64,000 nt of DNA from Helichrysum umbraculigerum (GCA_949592205.1 CATIUR010000005.1:133540277-133604276), one strand, 5' to 3'; positions 21,608 through 35,494 are shown, counted from the stretch's first letter. Translations and numbers: made by a program. The notes: generated by a model not told the origin, from the letters alone.

Positions 21608-22360
21608 AATTAAATAATAATAGTATGCTGAATGTAAAGTATGAGATGTGGATATTTCAGCCAATTAAACCTTATGCATTGTGGTGGTGTATTATGGAAT
21701 AGACTTCAACTTGTTATACCGCTAAACATTAATACCATCAACTAAAAACGGAGTATCTTAAATTAAATCTATAAATTATATAAACCATTAACTAAAAACT
21801 TGTGATTATTACAACTAAAGTAGACAAGAGATTGCATAAAAGTAATTATAAAAAGAAGCAGGGGAAGATGTAGAGGGGGCAGTTGCCCCCAAAGTTTTCC
21901 AAATCATGTAAAAAAGAACTTTTTTTTAAAGTTGTTTATGATATTTTATAAGTTTTGTTTTGCCCCCAATTATTAGTTCCTAGCTCCGCCTCTGAAAAGA
22001 AGAGATCCACGGAATAAGACCTTTTGGGTTGTAATCATCATCATCGTACGTATATGTACTTAATCTTTCATGCTTCCATTAGATTAAGTTGTATGTACTA
22101 TGTCACATCTCTTATAATGTAATGCCTATTTCTTGATATATAAAATTTATCGGGGTCAAATCTCCTCTACTCGTAATCATCATCATATCATATGTGATTA
22201 TACATATGCCTTTGATTAATTTATCAGTAAAATTGTATGTAATGATAGTTAATTTTCACCTCGATTTATAATTCTTGGATACTGATGTTTTGAACCATGC
22301 CACTTTATACGAACGACTTAAAATACCGGTCACTATTCTTTGTCATAACATTAAAACATG
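21608..22360. repeat. Segmental duplication, copy 2
   Basis: Matches 6229-6646, 9037-9219 and 20180-20250 in order. It lacks the Helitron-like insert, the CAATG hAT MITE and the LTR element, giving near-empty-site sequence for all three. It has its own 136-bp hAT MITE. Confidence 0.8.
21859..21994. mobile_element. Short hAT MITE (CAGGGG type), 136 bp
   Basis: Starts CAGGGGAAGATGTAG and ends CTAGCTCCGCCTCTG; the reverse of the end, CAGAGGCGGAGCTAG, is a common plant hAT MITE terminus. Perfect 8-bp target duplication aaaagaag (21851-21858 and 21995-22002). Absent from duplication copy 1. Confidence 0.85.
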
Positions 22361-22679
22361 CATTCATGCCAAAAAAAATACTTAAATTCGTATACAACCC
22401 AAAATGCATTAAATATCTAACAATATCATGGACATGCATGGCGGTATATGATACTATATTAAATACCCAAAAATAGGCTTCATATGGAAACCAAAAAAAA
22501 CATTTTTGCAACAAACAAGCATAGAAGAAAAATGGACATGCTATAAACCCATCAAATTTTTAGGAAAATTCTAATTTAAGAAATCCAGACACGTATAGAT
22601 TGTTTGTACCTTGATAAGAATCACCCAACTCTTGAATTTAACTTCTCCTAATCAACTCAATGTACCACCACTTTATTCA
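22361..22679. other. Intergenic, nothing recognised
   Basis: AT-rich sequence without protein-like frames or repeats that I can support. Confidence 0.5.
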
Positions 22680-22688
22680 TTAAATTAA

Positions 22689-23734
22689 GGGAAATTAAAA
22701 AAAATACCACATTTTTTTTAGGTGTATATCATTTTGCCCTCATGAAAAAAAATTGACAATATACCCCTCGAAATCGCAAAAGCAAATTTGCTTTTGCAAT
22801 CCCGTGTTTTGCTTTTGCGACCCGTACACCTGACCGATCCATGCACGAGCATATTGTTCCATCGCAAATCGCCTTTTTGCGATTTGCGATTTGCTGCTGC
22901 ACCTTTTTATTTGCGACCGCACCACACGCACACATTCTTTGCAAGTTGACATTGACGGTGACGTGTCATAGTTAATTAAATATATATATTATATGTTAAT
23001 ATTTAATTTACTTAGTATATATGTTTTTCTTTAATAACTTTTTCTAAACAACGTTTAAAATAATTCCGAATATATATTTATGATCAGTGTAATATTATCT
23101 ACATGTCGATATAAATTTTATCGTCATATATTATATATTTAACAAAGACATTTTTTAGTCTCGGAACCAAACTTTTTAAATATATCAAAATGTAGATATA
23201 AATCTAAATATAGCACAGTGACCAGTTTATTTTTATCTACGTTTTGATATATTTAAAAAGTTTGGTTCCGAGACTAAAAAATGTCTTTGTTAAATATATA
23301 ATATATGACGATAAAATTTATATCGACATGTAGATAATATTACACTGATCATAAATATATATTCGGAATTATTTTAAACGTTGTATAGAAAAAGTTATTA
23401 AAGAAAAACATATATACTAAGTAAATTAAATATAAAGATATAATATATATTTAATTAAATATGACACGTCACGTCAATTTGCAGAGAAATGTGTGCGTGT
23501 GGTGCGGTCGCAAATATAAAGGCGCAGTAGCAAATCGCAAATCGCAAAAAGGAGATTTGCGATGGCACAATATGCTCGTGTATGGATCGGTCAGGTGCAC
23601 GGGTCGCAAAAGCAAAACACGGGATCGCAAAAGCAAATTTGCTTTTGCGATTTCGATGGGTATATTGTCAATTTTTTTTTCGGAGGGTAAAATGATATAC
23701 ATCTAAAAAAATGTGGTATTTTTTTTAATTTCTC
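22689..23734. mobile_element. 1,046 bp near-perfect foldback element, Mutator-like
   Basis: Two arms of about 500 bp are inverted copies of each other around a short centre near 23211-23225. The ends are GGGAAATTAAAA and TTTTAATTTCTC. A perfect 9-bp duplication, ttaaattaa, flanks it (22680-22688, 23735-23743). The subterminal parts contain caaatttgcttttgcga and cccgtgttttgctttt, as in the 2080-2563 element. No coding capacity. Transcripts would form a very long hairpin. Confidence 0.9.
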
Positions 23735-23743
23735 TTAAATTAA

Positions 23744-24622
23744 TTCTTAAACATAGCCCTTATGGCTACAGTTAGCAAAATCCTATGATTTCAATATATT
23801 TAGATGGTCTCTGTGAGTCGTGTAAGATATCACTTTTCAAAAAAGTGTTTAGGTTCACGAAATTTTATTTGGAAAAAAACTAAAGAAATCAATATGTTTT
23901 TGGTGTTTTTTGCACAAAATCATATTGCATATTGTTCATGAGTCTTTTTCATGTTTGTAGTATATGCCTGTGTTCATATCACAACCAAAACGACAGTTTT
24001 TGGACAGTTAGATGTCCATAACTTATTTCCGGGTTTATTGAATTTGGTAATCTTTCGGGTTTACTGCATTTAGTCATTTTCGTCATTTCGTGACGAAAGA
24101 CATGGGCTATCTTCCTCTCGCTACGAGCGTTGCCTCCGGGACCCCACAAACGGGGCGCAACCCCCTTGACCTCCGCAATTTTGGTTGAGCCCTAAATGAA
24201 GATATGTTTACCAGTTTTACAACAACACTTAAGTTGAGCCCTAAATGTAATAACTTAGCTGGGTATTTACTCCGTATCACCTAACTTGTAACTACTAATT
24301 AATTCGTCAATCCTTTAAGATATACAACAAATTTTAGGAATTAATTATCATAAAAGCGAAAAATAATTTAATTAGTGTGTATTATCTCCAAGAAGGTAAT
24401 TGGAATTACACTTAACAACTCGGTAAATTAAAACTAACGAGATTTTCTTTGTCGTCGCTTGCGACGGAACAAATTAGAAAATACTTGATTCATCAATGAT
24501 ACTGTAAATTGTTATGTGACCTCATTTTAAATTGAACACATTAGCTACTTAATGAAAGACACCTTAAATCTAATTTTATTTACTAAAAATCCTCAAACAA
24601 AATGATTAATATTAATTATAAT
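23744..24622. other. Intergenic, nothing recognised
   Basis: No ORF of note. 24080-24180 is more GC-rich (tttcgtgacgaaagacatgg, cgggaccccacaaacggggc) and could be a degraded repeat fragment, which I cannot assign. Confidence 0.45.
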
Positions 24623-24806
24623 ACTTTTTCGTCCCGATTTAATTGTCCAACTTTCCTTTTTGGGATGTCCCAAATTTTAACCAATCAGAAAACATTTAAG
24701 TGGAGAAAAATGAAATCATATTACTTATAAGTGTAATCAATGTACTTTTCTTGAACTCTATGCATATTGAAAGTGGACAATTAAATTGAAAGGGAGAGAG
24801 TTTCAC
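24623..24806. mobile_element. Degraded Stowaway-like MITE
   Basis: Left end ctttttcgtcccgatttaat and right end (reversed) ctctctccctttcaatttaa are imperfect TIRs of the plant 'ctccctccgtcccaatttaa' type, with inner matches attgtccaactt/aaagtggacaat. A TA precedes the left end; the right TA is lost. Confidence 0.5.
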
Positions 24807-24872
24807 TATAAGCATTTCTATTTTATCCGACCTCAAATCAACAATTGAAAATGATACTATATTATGTTCATA

Positions 24873-25687
24873 GGATAGGGTTCAAATGAGAATAGGAATT
24901 TGTGTGAGAATGAGGGAACCAATGATATCAAGTTATGTGTACAAAGAGAATGTTCCACATGTACAAAACCCATTTACCCCCAACATCAATTATCTCACAA
25001 ACGACAAATCCAAAAATTATGAAAATTGCACCATTAAATTCAGCGTTTTCTCCTCTTCGATTTGCCGTCCCTCAAGGCATACTTACGACGAAATTTAATT
25101 TTTTTTTCATTTTTTTGGTGGGTTTCACATTTACTAACACATGTGTTACAGTGTTGCGTTTAGGGTTTAGGGTTTGGGGTTTAGGGGTTAGAGTTTAGGG
25201 TTTAGGGTTTGAGGTTTGGGGTTTCTCAACCCCAAACCTCAAACCCTAACCCCTAAACCCTAAACGCATTACAAAACTCTAAACCCTAAATCATATTAAA
25301 CCATAAACCTTAAATCCTACTAAACCTTAAACCCTAATAAATCCTAAACCCTAAACTTTACTAAACCCTAATCCTAACCTTAAACCCTAACCTTAACCAC
25401 AAATTAAATGTATAACCAGTCACAAACACATGTGTTACTAATTTGTAAAACCCACCAAAAAATGGAAGAAAAAAAAAAGTTGTCGAAAGTATGCCTTGAG
25501 GGACGGCAAATCGAAGAGGATAAAACGCTGAATTTTATGGTGCAATTTTCATGATTTTTCGACTTACCGTTTGTGAGATATTTAATTTTAAAAAATGTGG
25601 AGGAGAGAGAATAAAGTGACACATGACATAAATCTATTGATTCCCTCATTCTCACTCAAAATTGGTGTACTCATTTGAACCTTACTC
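24873..25687. mobile_element. Foldback element with telomere-like core, 815 bp
   Basis: Terminal inverted repeats of over 200 bp (outer motif ggttcaaatgag). Inner parts match closely, for example cttcgatttgccgtccctca against its reverse near 25498-25520. A perfect 10-bp duplication, tatgttcata, lies at 24863-24872 and 25688-25697, close to the 9-11 bp of Mutator-like elements. The core is telomere-like sequence. Confidence 0.85.
25155..25402. repeat. Interstitial telomere-like repeats, inverted
   Basis: Tandem tttaggg and degenerate units (gtttagggtttagggtttgg) up to about 25222 are followed at once by the complementary series (aaccccaaacctcaaaccct...) which decays over about 170 bp. The two arrays face each other inside the foldback element. 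Confidence 0.9.
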
Positions 25688-25697
25688 TATGTTCATA

Positions 25698-27003
25698 TTA
25701 TTCTCATAATTATACTATCTATTCGATCTAAAAGAGGTTATTAATTCCCCCCTAACATCAATTTACAAACATTATGAATAGTAACCTTTGAAAACTTTTT
25801 ATTTTTAACCCCTAAAGTTTTAACACATTTAAATTTACTATCCTTTATGTATTAGCGAATATCTAATTTCTACCCTTTAACTTTTAGTATTTTTCCATTT
25901 TTTACCCTTTAATTTTAAAAACTCCACCCCTTAACTTTTAATGATTTTTACTTTTCCTCCTTTAAGTTTTAACTACTTTCCATTTTTTTCGTCTGAGCTT
26001 TTATCACTTCTCCATTCTATACCCTTTAGGTTTTAATATTTCCAATTTCCCCCTTTTACATTTTAGATTTAATTTCCCCCTTTTTTTTCTTTTTTTTTAC
26101 TAATAGTTTATACATTTTTTTCCCTTTACTTACAACAAAGTTTTATATTAATTTTATTAAGACAAGATTATACAAATAATTGCAAACGATAATTTAACTT
26201 AATATTTTTACGTAGTATTCTATCAAATTTGTATTAATTTACATTTTTTCAACTATACATACATATTCCCCCCTAATAAAAAAACCATAAAGATATCATA
26301 CCTTCGTCAACTTAAACTTTTTTATGAATTCATATTGGAGTTTAAAAATGTACTTTTTAACCCCCTCGTAAAGCGCGGGTAAAAAAATCCGCGTATAATA
26401 TCAATTAGCAAACTTTATGAATAGTAAGTTGTTTGTTTTATTCTAAATTTAACTTTATGTGATCTAATAAATTACTAATTAAGTGAAATATAAACGACAA
26501 AGTTATTTTAGAGTATTGGTAAATAGGTGGGTTTCAATCATGATTTATGTGCTTGACCGAAGTTCAAAACATAGTGAATATTAGTTATTTTTTCCTTTTT
26601 TTTACCTTCTATAATATTAATTAACAAACTATTATTAATATTAACTCTTTAATAACTTTAAATTTTTTATGGGTTATATAAGTTTAAGCCTTTAGTGTGA
26701 TATTATTTTTTCCTATTATTTTGAAATTTCATCTAAACTTTATATCAAGTATTTGAATATAACTCATAGTTACTATTATTTTTTTTATGATACTATTAGC
26801 TACAATAATTATATTCTATGGTTATTATCTCTTAATATTTATTATAGAATTCTTACGCTTTTATTTTTCGAAATAAGTAATTAATACACACACACACACA
26901 CACAATTAGAATAACTATATTTCATGATTATTATCTCTTGATATTAATAATTATTCAAGTCTTATAGAGTGTATGTTTTACGTTTTTGAAAGAAATAATA
27001 TCT

Positions 27004-27088
<85 letters not shown>

Positions 27089-27247
27089 GATTATACGATG
27101 ACGAACGTAAAAATTATTCAATAAGCATGTTGTACCACCACTTTATATTACATTTTGTATTTTCATTTCTATATTTTAAAAAATTTCAATTAACTCTGAT
27201 AGTAATATGTATGAGTTTGAAAAAAAGACACCGATAGTAAAAAGGTA
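25698..27247. other. AT-rich intergenic DNA
   Basis: 25780-26100 holds degenerate 'accctttaacttttaa' repetition. 26371-26393 has cctcgtaaagcgcgggt, resembling weathered Helitron-type hairpins. A (CA)n run lies at 26886-26904. No gene seen. Confidence 0.5.
27007..27084. repeat. (AT)n microsatellite
   Basis: About 78 bp of uninterrupted AT. Confidence 0.95.
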
Positions 27248-27559
27248 CAAAATGTAACACCCCCAATTTAATGCTTAGCGGAAGCGATTTTTGGGGTGCT
27301 ACTAATCAAGTAATCAAGCACAAAGGATACAGTGAACGACTCTATATGAGACGTTCGAAAAATAATACATTACATAAGTATTCAAAAATACATAAGTGTC
27401 GAGTTCACTAGTAAATTCCACAGAGTCTAATACATAACATCTATTACAAAAGAAATGCATGAAATCTCCAAGTGTGTAAATGCATGCGACTCGAGCTAGT
27501 AAGCAAATCATGCTGGGCCATCCTACTGATGCTGTGTACCTGAGAATGCATCACTAAAA

Positions 27560-27578
27560 GGTCAACCAAAAGGTTGGT
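27560..27578 (-). other. Conserved LTR hairpin in A
   Basis: Element orientation ACCAACCTTTTGGTTGACC: stem AACC/GGTT in place of the AGCT/AGCT of family 1 and D, a paired change. TTGAC lies 20 nt before CAG at 27540-27542. Confidence 0.45.
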
Positions 27579-27895
27579 GAATCTCACAGGTTTGTAGTAA
27601 ATAGTTAGTTTGAACACATCAAGTAGTAAAAGTGTTTGTACAGTTTTAACCAGGTAGTAAGTAATTGTAACATCCTCTCCGTTAGTCTGGTATTTTTCTA
27701 TTTATAATTGCGTATTTAATTGTTTTAAATAATTTTGCGATATAATTGTTTAATTGTGAAACTTGGTGAAATAGGTCTTAGGACTTATTGTGGTTAATAA
27801 AATGTTGCTTGATTTAAACTATTAAAGTTGACGGAACAATAAAATAAATTTCTCGCATTTAGTAATTAAGTTCCACGCAATAGATTTAGAGCGGG

Positions 27896-27903
27896 TATAA
27901 AAT
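27896..27903 (+). promoter_or_regulatory. TATA box of LTR B
   Basis: TATAAAAT within gcgggtataaaatacccaaa, about 230 bp from the LTR start and followed by a leader-like tract. Confidence 0.5.
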
Positions 27904-28487
27904 ACCCAAAATGTTAAGTCGGCTTAAAAAGGGGCCGATCTTTATTTGGGGATCACTTTCCCAATTTCTTGTTTATTTTCATTTTCTTTCAAACAAAACC
28001 AATAAACCCTAACTTAAAAACTTTAGATTAAATCATCAATTGGAAGTAGAATTGAAGTGTGATCTTTGGCTTGTATCATCCTCATCATCCTCTAGTTGCC
28101 ATCATCTTGTTCTTCCTTTCCTTGTAAGTGATTTTAGTGCATAACCTTAATTTTTAGAATAAGTGATGAAATTGATAATTTGAGATGATTCTTGAGTTTG
28201 TATGGTAATTACTTGTGATCTATGATGCTATATGATGATTCTTGGTTAGTTATATGGATTAAATCCATGTTCTCAAATCATAATTGAAACTAGTTTGAAA
28301 TTTAAATGGGTTTTATGATTTGGTATGAATTTGATGATAGATGATGTTTATTGAAGTTGTTAGTAGATATAGGATGTTACTTTGATGTTAAAAACATAGG
28401 TTGGTCGAGTTTGGTATGTGGAGAATCGATTTTGGTAATTAGAATTCGTGCAGAGTTTAAACTCTGCTGTTGCTGCTGTAACTGAAG

Positions 28488-28674
28488 ATCAACCCGGCGG
28501 GTCCTGACCCTTAGCCGGCGGCTAAACAGCCTAGCCGGCGGTCAGAGGACCCAAGCCGGCGGGTTTCATATGCTTCAAAACGCGATTTAGTTCTGCTGAT
28601 GGAAAAATAAATATACCCGGCGGTTGACACATGGTAGCCGGCGGCTAAGTGAGCCAAGCCGGCGGCTTCGGGTT
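28488..28674. repeat. GC-rich agccggcggct repeat cluster in LTR B
   Basis: Six to eight copies of ccggcgg/agccggcggctaa-type units in otherwise AT-rich sequence. It starts about 0.82 kb from the LTR 5' end, close to the offset of unrelated clusters in A, D and family 1. Confidence 0.8.
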
Positions 28675-29192
28675 GTTTTCAGGGCATTATTCGTTTTTAG
28701 TTTTTAAAACCTTTCGAGTGTTAGTACATGTAATTATTTGACGTATTATGATTATGTGTATGATTAGTAGTTGTTAATATAAGCGTTTAGAATAATGAAC
28801 TCCAAATGTGTCGAACTTTTTATAAGTTATATTTGGACGATAACGATTACTAACTTTTATTTGATGTTGAATCTCAGATCCTCCGAAAGATAACGTTGCC
28901 CCGAGAATCTGAGTTAGTGAAGACGAAGGTATTGGTGAGTGGATTCAAAACTCACCATTTGGCTTAGTTGTAATCATTTGATTACGACGGGTAAACGTAG
29001 ACTTGATTATTGAGTTGATTAGTTGTTATTGTTGATCATATGCCTATATGTGCTTTGTGTGGCCTTCGTGCATTGTTGTTAATGAGGTCAACGAGTTGAT
29101 GAACTGTTGGTTGGGCTAGTGGGTTGTTGTGTGAACGGTACAGGGATGTACTTCATTTGTTGTGTGTGCTGAACTGTACCTAAGTATGATAA

Positions 29193-31269
29193 TATAACAA
29201 CCCAAAAATTACAACTGTTTTTTTTTTTTTTTTTTACAATGCGGAAGTTCAAGTCCCAAAACATATATATACATAAAATGACATGACGTCATTTTCCATT
29301 ACCTAAGTTATAAGTATTGATTATTACCATTTACAACACAATCCTTTATATTCTGGGCATTATATAATAAAACATTTTAAACTGTATTAAATAATAATCA
29401 GAGTAATCCTAGTCAAACATTCTTCAGTTACTCCTTGACCCGCCCATAACAATAGATATTAACCTGCAAGGAGTAATCAACGAGGGATTAGCACGAAGCT
29501 AAGTGAGTTAACTCATCACTAACAATACAACTTAGTTTAACACCATGAGTTCACCACATTTAACACTTTGACTCAACATCACCAGAGGATCGGTGGCCCT
29601 TGTGGCGCCCTCAGCCGCGGTGGCCCACCAAGCGACACTTACACCAACTGCAGGCCAATACAGCGGTTAACCGATAACTGTTTGTTACCTTTAGTCAACA
29701 CAAGCCTTACTCACAACGAATGTTCACAACCCTTGTGTTGACTAACCTGTAACCACACAGTCCAACATAGTTGACCTCTATTAACACAGTTACCATATAG
29801 GTCACTTAACACTTAACACTTTAACACAATTCACAATTCAACTTAACACAGGTATAACACATAACACTTGAAGTAACCACAATAGTGATCACTAAATTAT
29901 AGTGAGAGATCAAAGTCCACTCACCGACTACCATAGTCGCCCACTCAGTAGTCTAATATCACTGAGTCTTCTCCATATCTGGAAATACAACAAAATATAC
30001 AAGTCAGTTACTTGTATCAAATCTACATAACATTACTCCAATAGATTTATACCAACAAATCTCAATTCATATGTATTAACATAATCATCACATACATCCA
30101 ATTCATACTTCTTGAATTGTTTCTTAATCATGATTAGATATCATGTTAACCACTTTTCAACTATATATCAATTTAGTTGTCACTTGTAGTAACTTCACAT
30201 AATTCATTCCACTAATATGAATTATCACTATTAACTTCATTAGTTCATCATCACTATCAAATTTATGATAATTATAATCAACTTATCACCTTAGTTCCCA
30301 TTAATCATTGTTAACTAACATGATCACACCAATAACAAGATTAATAGTTTCTAAATTAACAATCCACTAAAACACTTCATGAACACTTAATCAAATTCTT
30401 CCATTTTAAGTTAGGGCTCATGTCATAATCATGGATTAGGCACTAATTAACAACTATAACATAACCAAAATCTTTACTTCATGAATTATCAACTAAATCA
30501 CAACTTTTATCATGAATACTCTATAATCTTTTATCTCTAAGTTAGGATTTTAATTATAATCAACTTATTTCTTATCAACTAGTGATAATATGATCATTAC
30601 TAACTTAAATTCAAGATTAATCATACCAACTAAATCAAATATTCAAAACCCCAATTTCTAGGGTTAAAGAAATCACTAAATTAACACTTATAACTTGCTT
30701 TGAATGATAATGAAATGATTAATCTATGTTAACAAATCATAACTAACAACTATTGCACAAAATCAAACCCTATTTTCGGATTAAACTCACTAATTAGCAA
30801 AAATCCCAAAACCCCCAATTTCTAGGATGAAGAACATGAAGAACACTTGATTTTACCTTGTTTAAGATGATTAACAAGACTTGAATTTGATCTTGGAAGC
30901 TTGTATTTGATGATTCTTCATGATCTTGATAATGATTTAGGTTTAATGTGTGTGTATGTATATGTACGTATGTATGTATGTGTGTTTGGAGAAAAACCCG
31001 ATCCATCATATAATATATATCATATAAGTGTTAGTTTTCATTCCCCGTATTTATTATTGTCTGGAACTTAAAAATCCTTTGCGAGGAAAACTATTTTATT
31101 TTACCGTCAACTAAATAAATTTAAAACAATCAATATTTCACTAGCCACAATATTTCCTGAGGCTTATCGACCTATTAATTATACAATCAAACACAATAAC
31201 AATTTTAAATCGCATTTAAAATTTACAGAAAATACCTATTACTTCTAAGCCCAATTTGAGGATGTTACA
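29193..31269 (-). repeat. 3' LTR of C
   Basis: Contains a poly-T tract at 29218-29235 (plus strand), a ggtggcccttgtggcgccct segment near 29590, the hairpin at 29488-29502, GTGAGT (reversed) at 29919-29924, an aaggtaa donor motif at 30853-30858 and TATA-like sequence near 31010-31030. Confidence 0.9.
29488..29502 (-). other. Conserved LTR hairpin in C
   Basis: Element orientation TTAGCTTCGTGCTAA: stem TTAGC/GCTAA, followed by tcc; CTAAT matches the branch-point consensus about 24 nt before CAG at 29464-29466. B has the same stem with loop TATGT at 37778-37792. The copy in the 5' LTR of C is near 35796-35810. Confidence 0.45.
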
Positions 31270-33751
31270 AATCTCTCCCCCTTAAAGAGATTTCGTCCCC
31301 GAAATCTAATCAACCTTGATTATTCTAAAGTACTTAATTACGTGACATCTCTCATTTCTTATATGAGATTCTACCAACACCATATTTCCAGTTTATTAAT
31401 ATTGCACTCTTCATACTACTTTAACATCGTAATTACTCATCACTATATTCACCTAAAGTGTGTGTACTCAACCTAAATCACCTATGCATGACATGCTTAT
31501 GCATACATTTCACTACACACTCCATGTACCTACATATATATCCTTTCATCAACTCACACACGACTAGTGTGTATCTCAATTAGATTCACGAAAACATATA
31601 ATTTATGTCTCATACTCAATTTAACTTGCAATACTATACAACAAGTGTGATATTTATCACTTAAAATAGTTACTCCCTTGAGCAACTCTTAATTATATGC
31701 ACACAATTTAAATTCTATATACATATACATATCCACATGTACATGTTTCTATTTCTTACCTTAACATATGATATGTATCTAAATCATATTTTCATGCATA
31801 CTATGATCACTTAAGGAAATTATTCCCAAATTAATCACTTTAAACAGGTAATCACTTGACGTAAGTGAATAACATCATCATGTACATAACATACTTTTAA
31901 CACTAGAAACTAACGACGTGCTAGAATCTTTAAAATAGATATATGATTTATACCCCTTTTAACAGCAAAACTATGATTATGAAAATCACAATACACCTAA
32001 CAACAACGAAATTTAAATTTCAATTCATAACTAGCATTTATGCTAGTACCACATATCACTAATGTATATGATAATCTTTTATTTAAAAGTATCTCAAACT
32101 CATATAACACTATTCACATATTAACAAGCAAAATACAAGTCAATTCTTCATGGTTAACACTATTATCACTTAATCACCAAGTCACTTAGTACCAATTTAA
32201 TTGGATAATTACCAAGTTTTTCCATCAACAAGTACATTGCCATTCAAGCGCAAGTACCACTCCATCAAAATGTGATAACCACACACACATTTTTCAACAA
32301 CATTTCATCAATCAATTTTATCTCTTTAATCTCCACGGAAGATTATTTCATGTTTTATTCTCTTCTATATGCAACTTATCACTTCACTTTGATATCAAGC
32401 ATATAATAACAATCAAATTTCACAAAATTCTCAATTAACGATAATATAACTATCAAATTTTCACAGTTTCAATAAAAAGGCTCTCTCTCTATATATATTT
32501 ATATATTTCTTTTATTAATAAGTAACCCATTAATACAATAACTTAATCTTTTACTACCATTTCGATTTAGTCAATCACTGACTCTCTCTCTCTCTCTCTC
32601 TCTCATACGTCAACATCGAAACTTACCAATTTTAAAGTCACATTAATTTCTCTGGTACTTGGTAGCCTCAATACTCCATGTGAAATGGCATAATATAAAT
32701 ACGTTGGCCAGACGTCGTCATATTATGTCAGTCACACTTTATTCTCAGGCCACTTCATACCATTGATCTTTAAAGTAATTAACTTTTACTCTCACATATA
32801 TCACAATGCTAAAATCAATCATTATCACACATATAGTAACACTTAAAATATATTTATGACCAAGTGTTAACTGGTTACTATTTTTCCTTTATCACTTGAA
32901 TGAGAAACTACTATCATATAATTAAGTAAACATAGCAATTTAATCATCTAACACATTCCTCCTTATCTTATTAACACATGTGTAAGTTTTAACACAACTA
33001 AATCAATTTAACACCCCCTCTACACGATTCAATATCAATCACTTAACACTTTAATTATCAAGTATAATACTCTATATAATATTTAACATTAAGTACCTTG
33101 TTAAAATACCAGGTCATATTCCACATATATTCATCAATATATAATTTCTAAGTTGATTATTAAATAACCTTCATTTTCTAGTTATCAAGCAAGAGTAAGC
33201 TCCTACAGTACTCTTCAACTCTTACAAATACTTATTCAATCATATTAAGTATTCCACGTAATGTAATTAACATTATTACATAATCAATATTTATTTACCC
33301 TAACAAGCAACAATCAACAATACCCTTACTGGTATACTTTGCAGTCAAATAAACTGCCTACAAACAACTCCTACACAAAGAACCATATAAACTTCTTAAA
33401 ACAACTTTTAATATTGCGTATAGTCACAGGAATGATCTCTGGGCTCAAAGAAACAAAAGCCCAATACAATTCATAAGCTAAAAGTCCGAAATAATGTCCG
33501 AAAAACAATAAAACGTGATTTTCGGGCCCCAAACGACCCCGAAGTGCCGAAAACTGACAGGGCTCATGGCAAAGCGATGAGCTTTGACCGTTGGCCCGTT
33601 TTTGAGTTGACATGTAAATTTCGTCTTAATCGGACACCGAAATTTTCTAGCGGAAATTCTACGTTGAACGTTACGACGAACGTCGAAATTTACGAATTTT
33701 CATATTAAATTCACTTAATATAACACATAATGCAAGAAATGTCTCAATAAA

Positions 33752-33935
33752 AGGGGAATCCGCCGGATTCAAGGGAATCCGCCCGGATTGAAGGGAATAC
33801 GCCCGGATTCCGGGGAATCCGCCGTATTCAAGGCCAAGTTTTGGGACAGAACCATTTTTAAGGAATCCGGTCAAGGAATCCGCCCGTATTCATTGGAATC
33901 CGTACGGATTCAAGGGAATACGTCCGGATTCAGTA
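33752..33935. repeat. ggaatccgcccggattc repeat cluster inside C
   Basis: About nine units of aagggaatccgcccggattc and variants. The unit resembles the aatccggcggattc repeats of element D (51461-51673), yet here it lies in the interior, not the LTR. Confidence 0.85.
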
Positions 33936-35482
33936 TGCTGCAGCAACTCAGAAATTTTAGTGCAAAAACACGAAATTCAAATGCGCATATCTCCTAAACC
34001 GTAAAGAGTTAGACTCTGAAATTTTACAGGCACTCTCATATAATCAAAATGCAACTTTCTATTTTTCCACTTTTTCAATTTACACGTTTTACGAGAAAAT
34101 GGACGTATGAGTCAATTTAGACCATTTTCGACCATTTAGTTGACACGCCATATTCCAAATGGCTAGGTTTTTGACTTCAACCCTTTGCTAACATGTTTCT
34201 ACATATATTTATGACGTGTGGGCACATTCATCATATACAAACACTCATTCTACATTGTTTTAACACGTTGACCCGTTTAGGGGTCAAAATGGACAATTTC
34301 ACCAATTTCATTCAAAATGACAACATTAACGTTTTCAATCCACTTTTTATCTATACTTATGACTTTAAGTCACGTTAAAAGTTATCATACACATACCACC
34401 TCAAATTATATACATTTTAACACTAAGTGACCCATTTGGACACTTAAATGACCCGTTTGGGTTTACGACCATATGATCACCATTCCAACACCCAACCCAC
34501 ACTTCATTGACTATTCCAAGTCAAACTAACCCACTTTCATCATTAGTTTCATATTATCACCTTAAAACACCAAGTTCACAAAATTTCATCATATATATTC
34601 AATTTTGACTTTTCACATACTCGTCACCGCACATTTAGACTCATTGACTACTTCGACTTTCTTACCACACTATTTACAATACAAAGATCATAATTCACCC
34701 TAATCATGATCAATGCTAAACATTTAGACATCTAGTTACATTCCTCACTTCATAGCATGGCATGTATCGGGTTTGACACAATTACCTTCAACATTGACCT
34801 TTCCAAGTCAATAGCATATATTTCAACAACCAGACACACTCTAAGTCACACAATAACACAATTCCAATCTTATAAATGGATACACCCGCAACCCATTGAT
34901 TTCATCATAGTGTATCACATCAAATTAGCTTATCATTTATCAGTTATTTCCCTAGCAAAGATCTATAATCACACTTGCATTTATCAACTTATATTCACAC
35001 ACTTCATTTTCACATTACACATACAATTAATTCCACATAACACAACAGTTACACATTAGTCACTAATGTATCTTCACACCGTTTTTAACACTTTTTCTGA
35101 ATTTACTATTCCCTTCTTAATTTCATTTTAATATCTCTATCACATTATTACAAGTAATAATCACCAAAATTTCAATTTACTTTACTAACAATCATAATAT
35201 AGTAAAGTAAAACAATGAAAATTTATTGAAATTCACCAAGTTTATCAGAAATTACCTGGCACATCCAGGCCCACGAGTGTTGAGGATTGAGAATACCAAT
35301 CGGTTCCTCACTATCCTCCGTCTCTGCACTCAAAACAACAATCTAACACACTGTTATAGATTAGTTCACATTTAATAACAACTTGCTCATCCAACCACTA
35401 ATCCCACACTTCGGAATGTTTGACCACTATCACTAGGCTTGGGATTGAACATCCAACCATTGTTCAATTCGCCCAAACCTAT

Positions 35483-35494
35483 GCTCTGATACCA
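35483..35494 (-). other. Primer binding site of C, initiator tRNA-Met
   Basis: Minus strand TGGTATCAGAGC, three bases from the 5' LTR, as in family 1 and D. Confidence 0.85.

Noticed and set aside
24886..25655. Frames of 70-87 residues in the telomere-bearing element
   Set aside because: Mirror-image frames of the inverted repeats; not coding.
27314..27511. 65-residue frame in solo LTR A
   Set aside because: It falls within LTR sequence homologous to the non-coding ends of family 1 and D.
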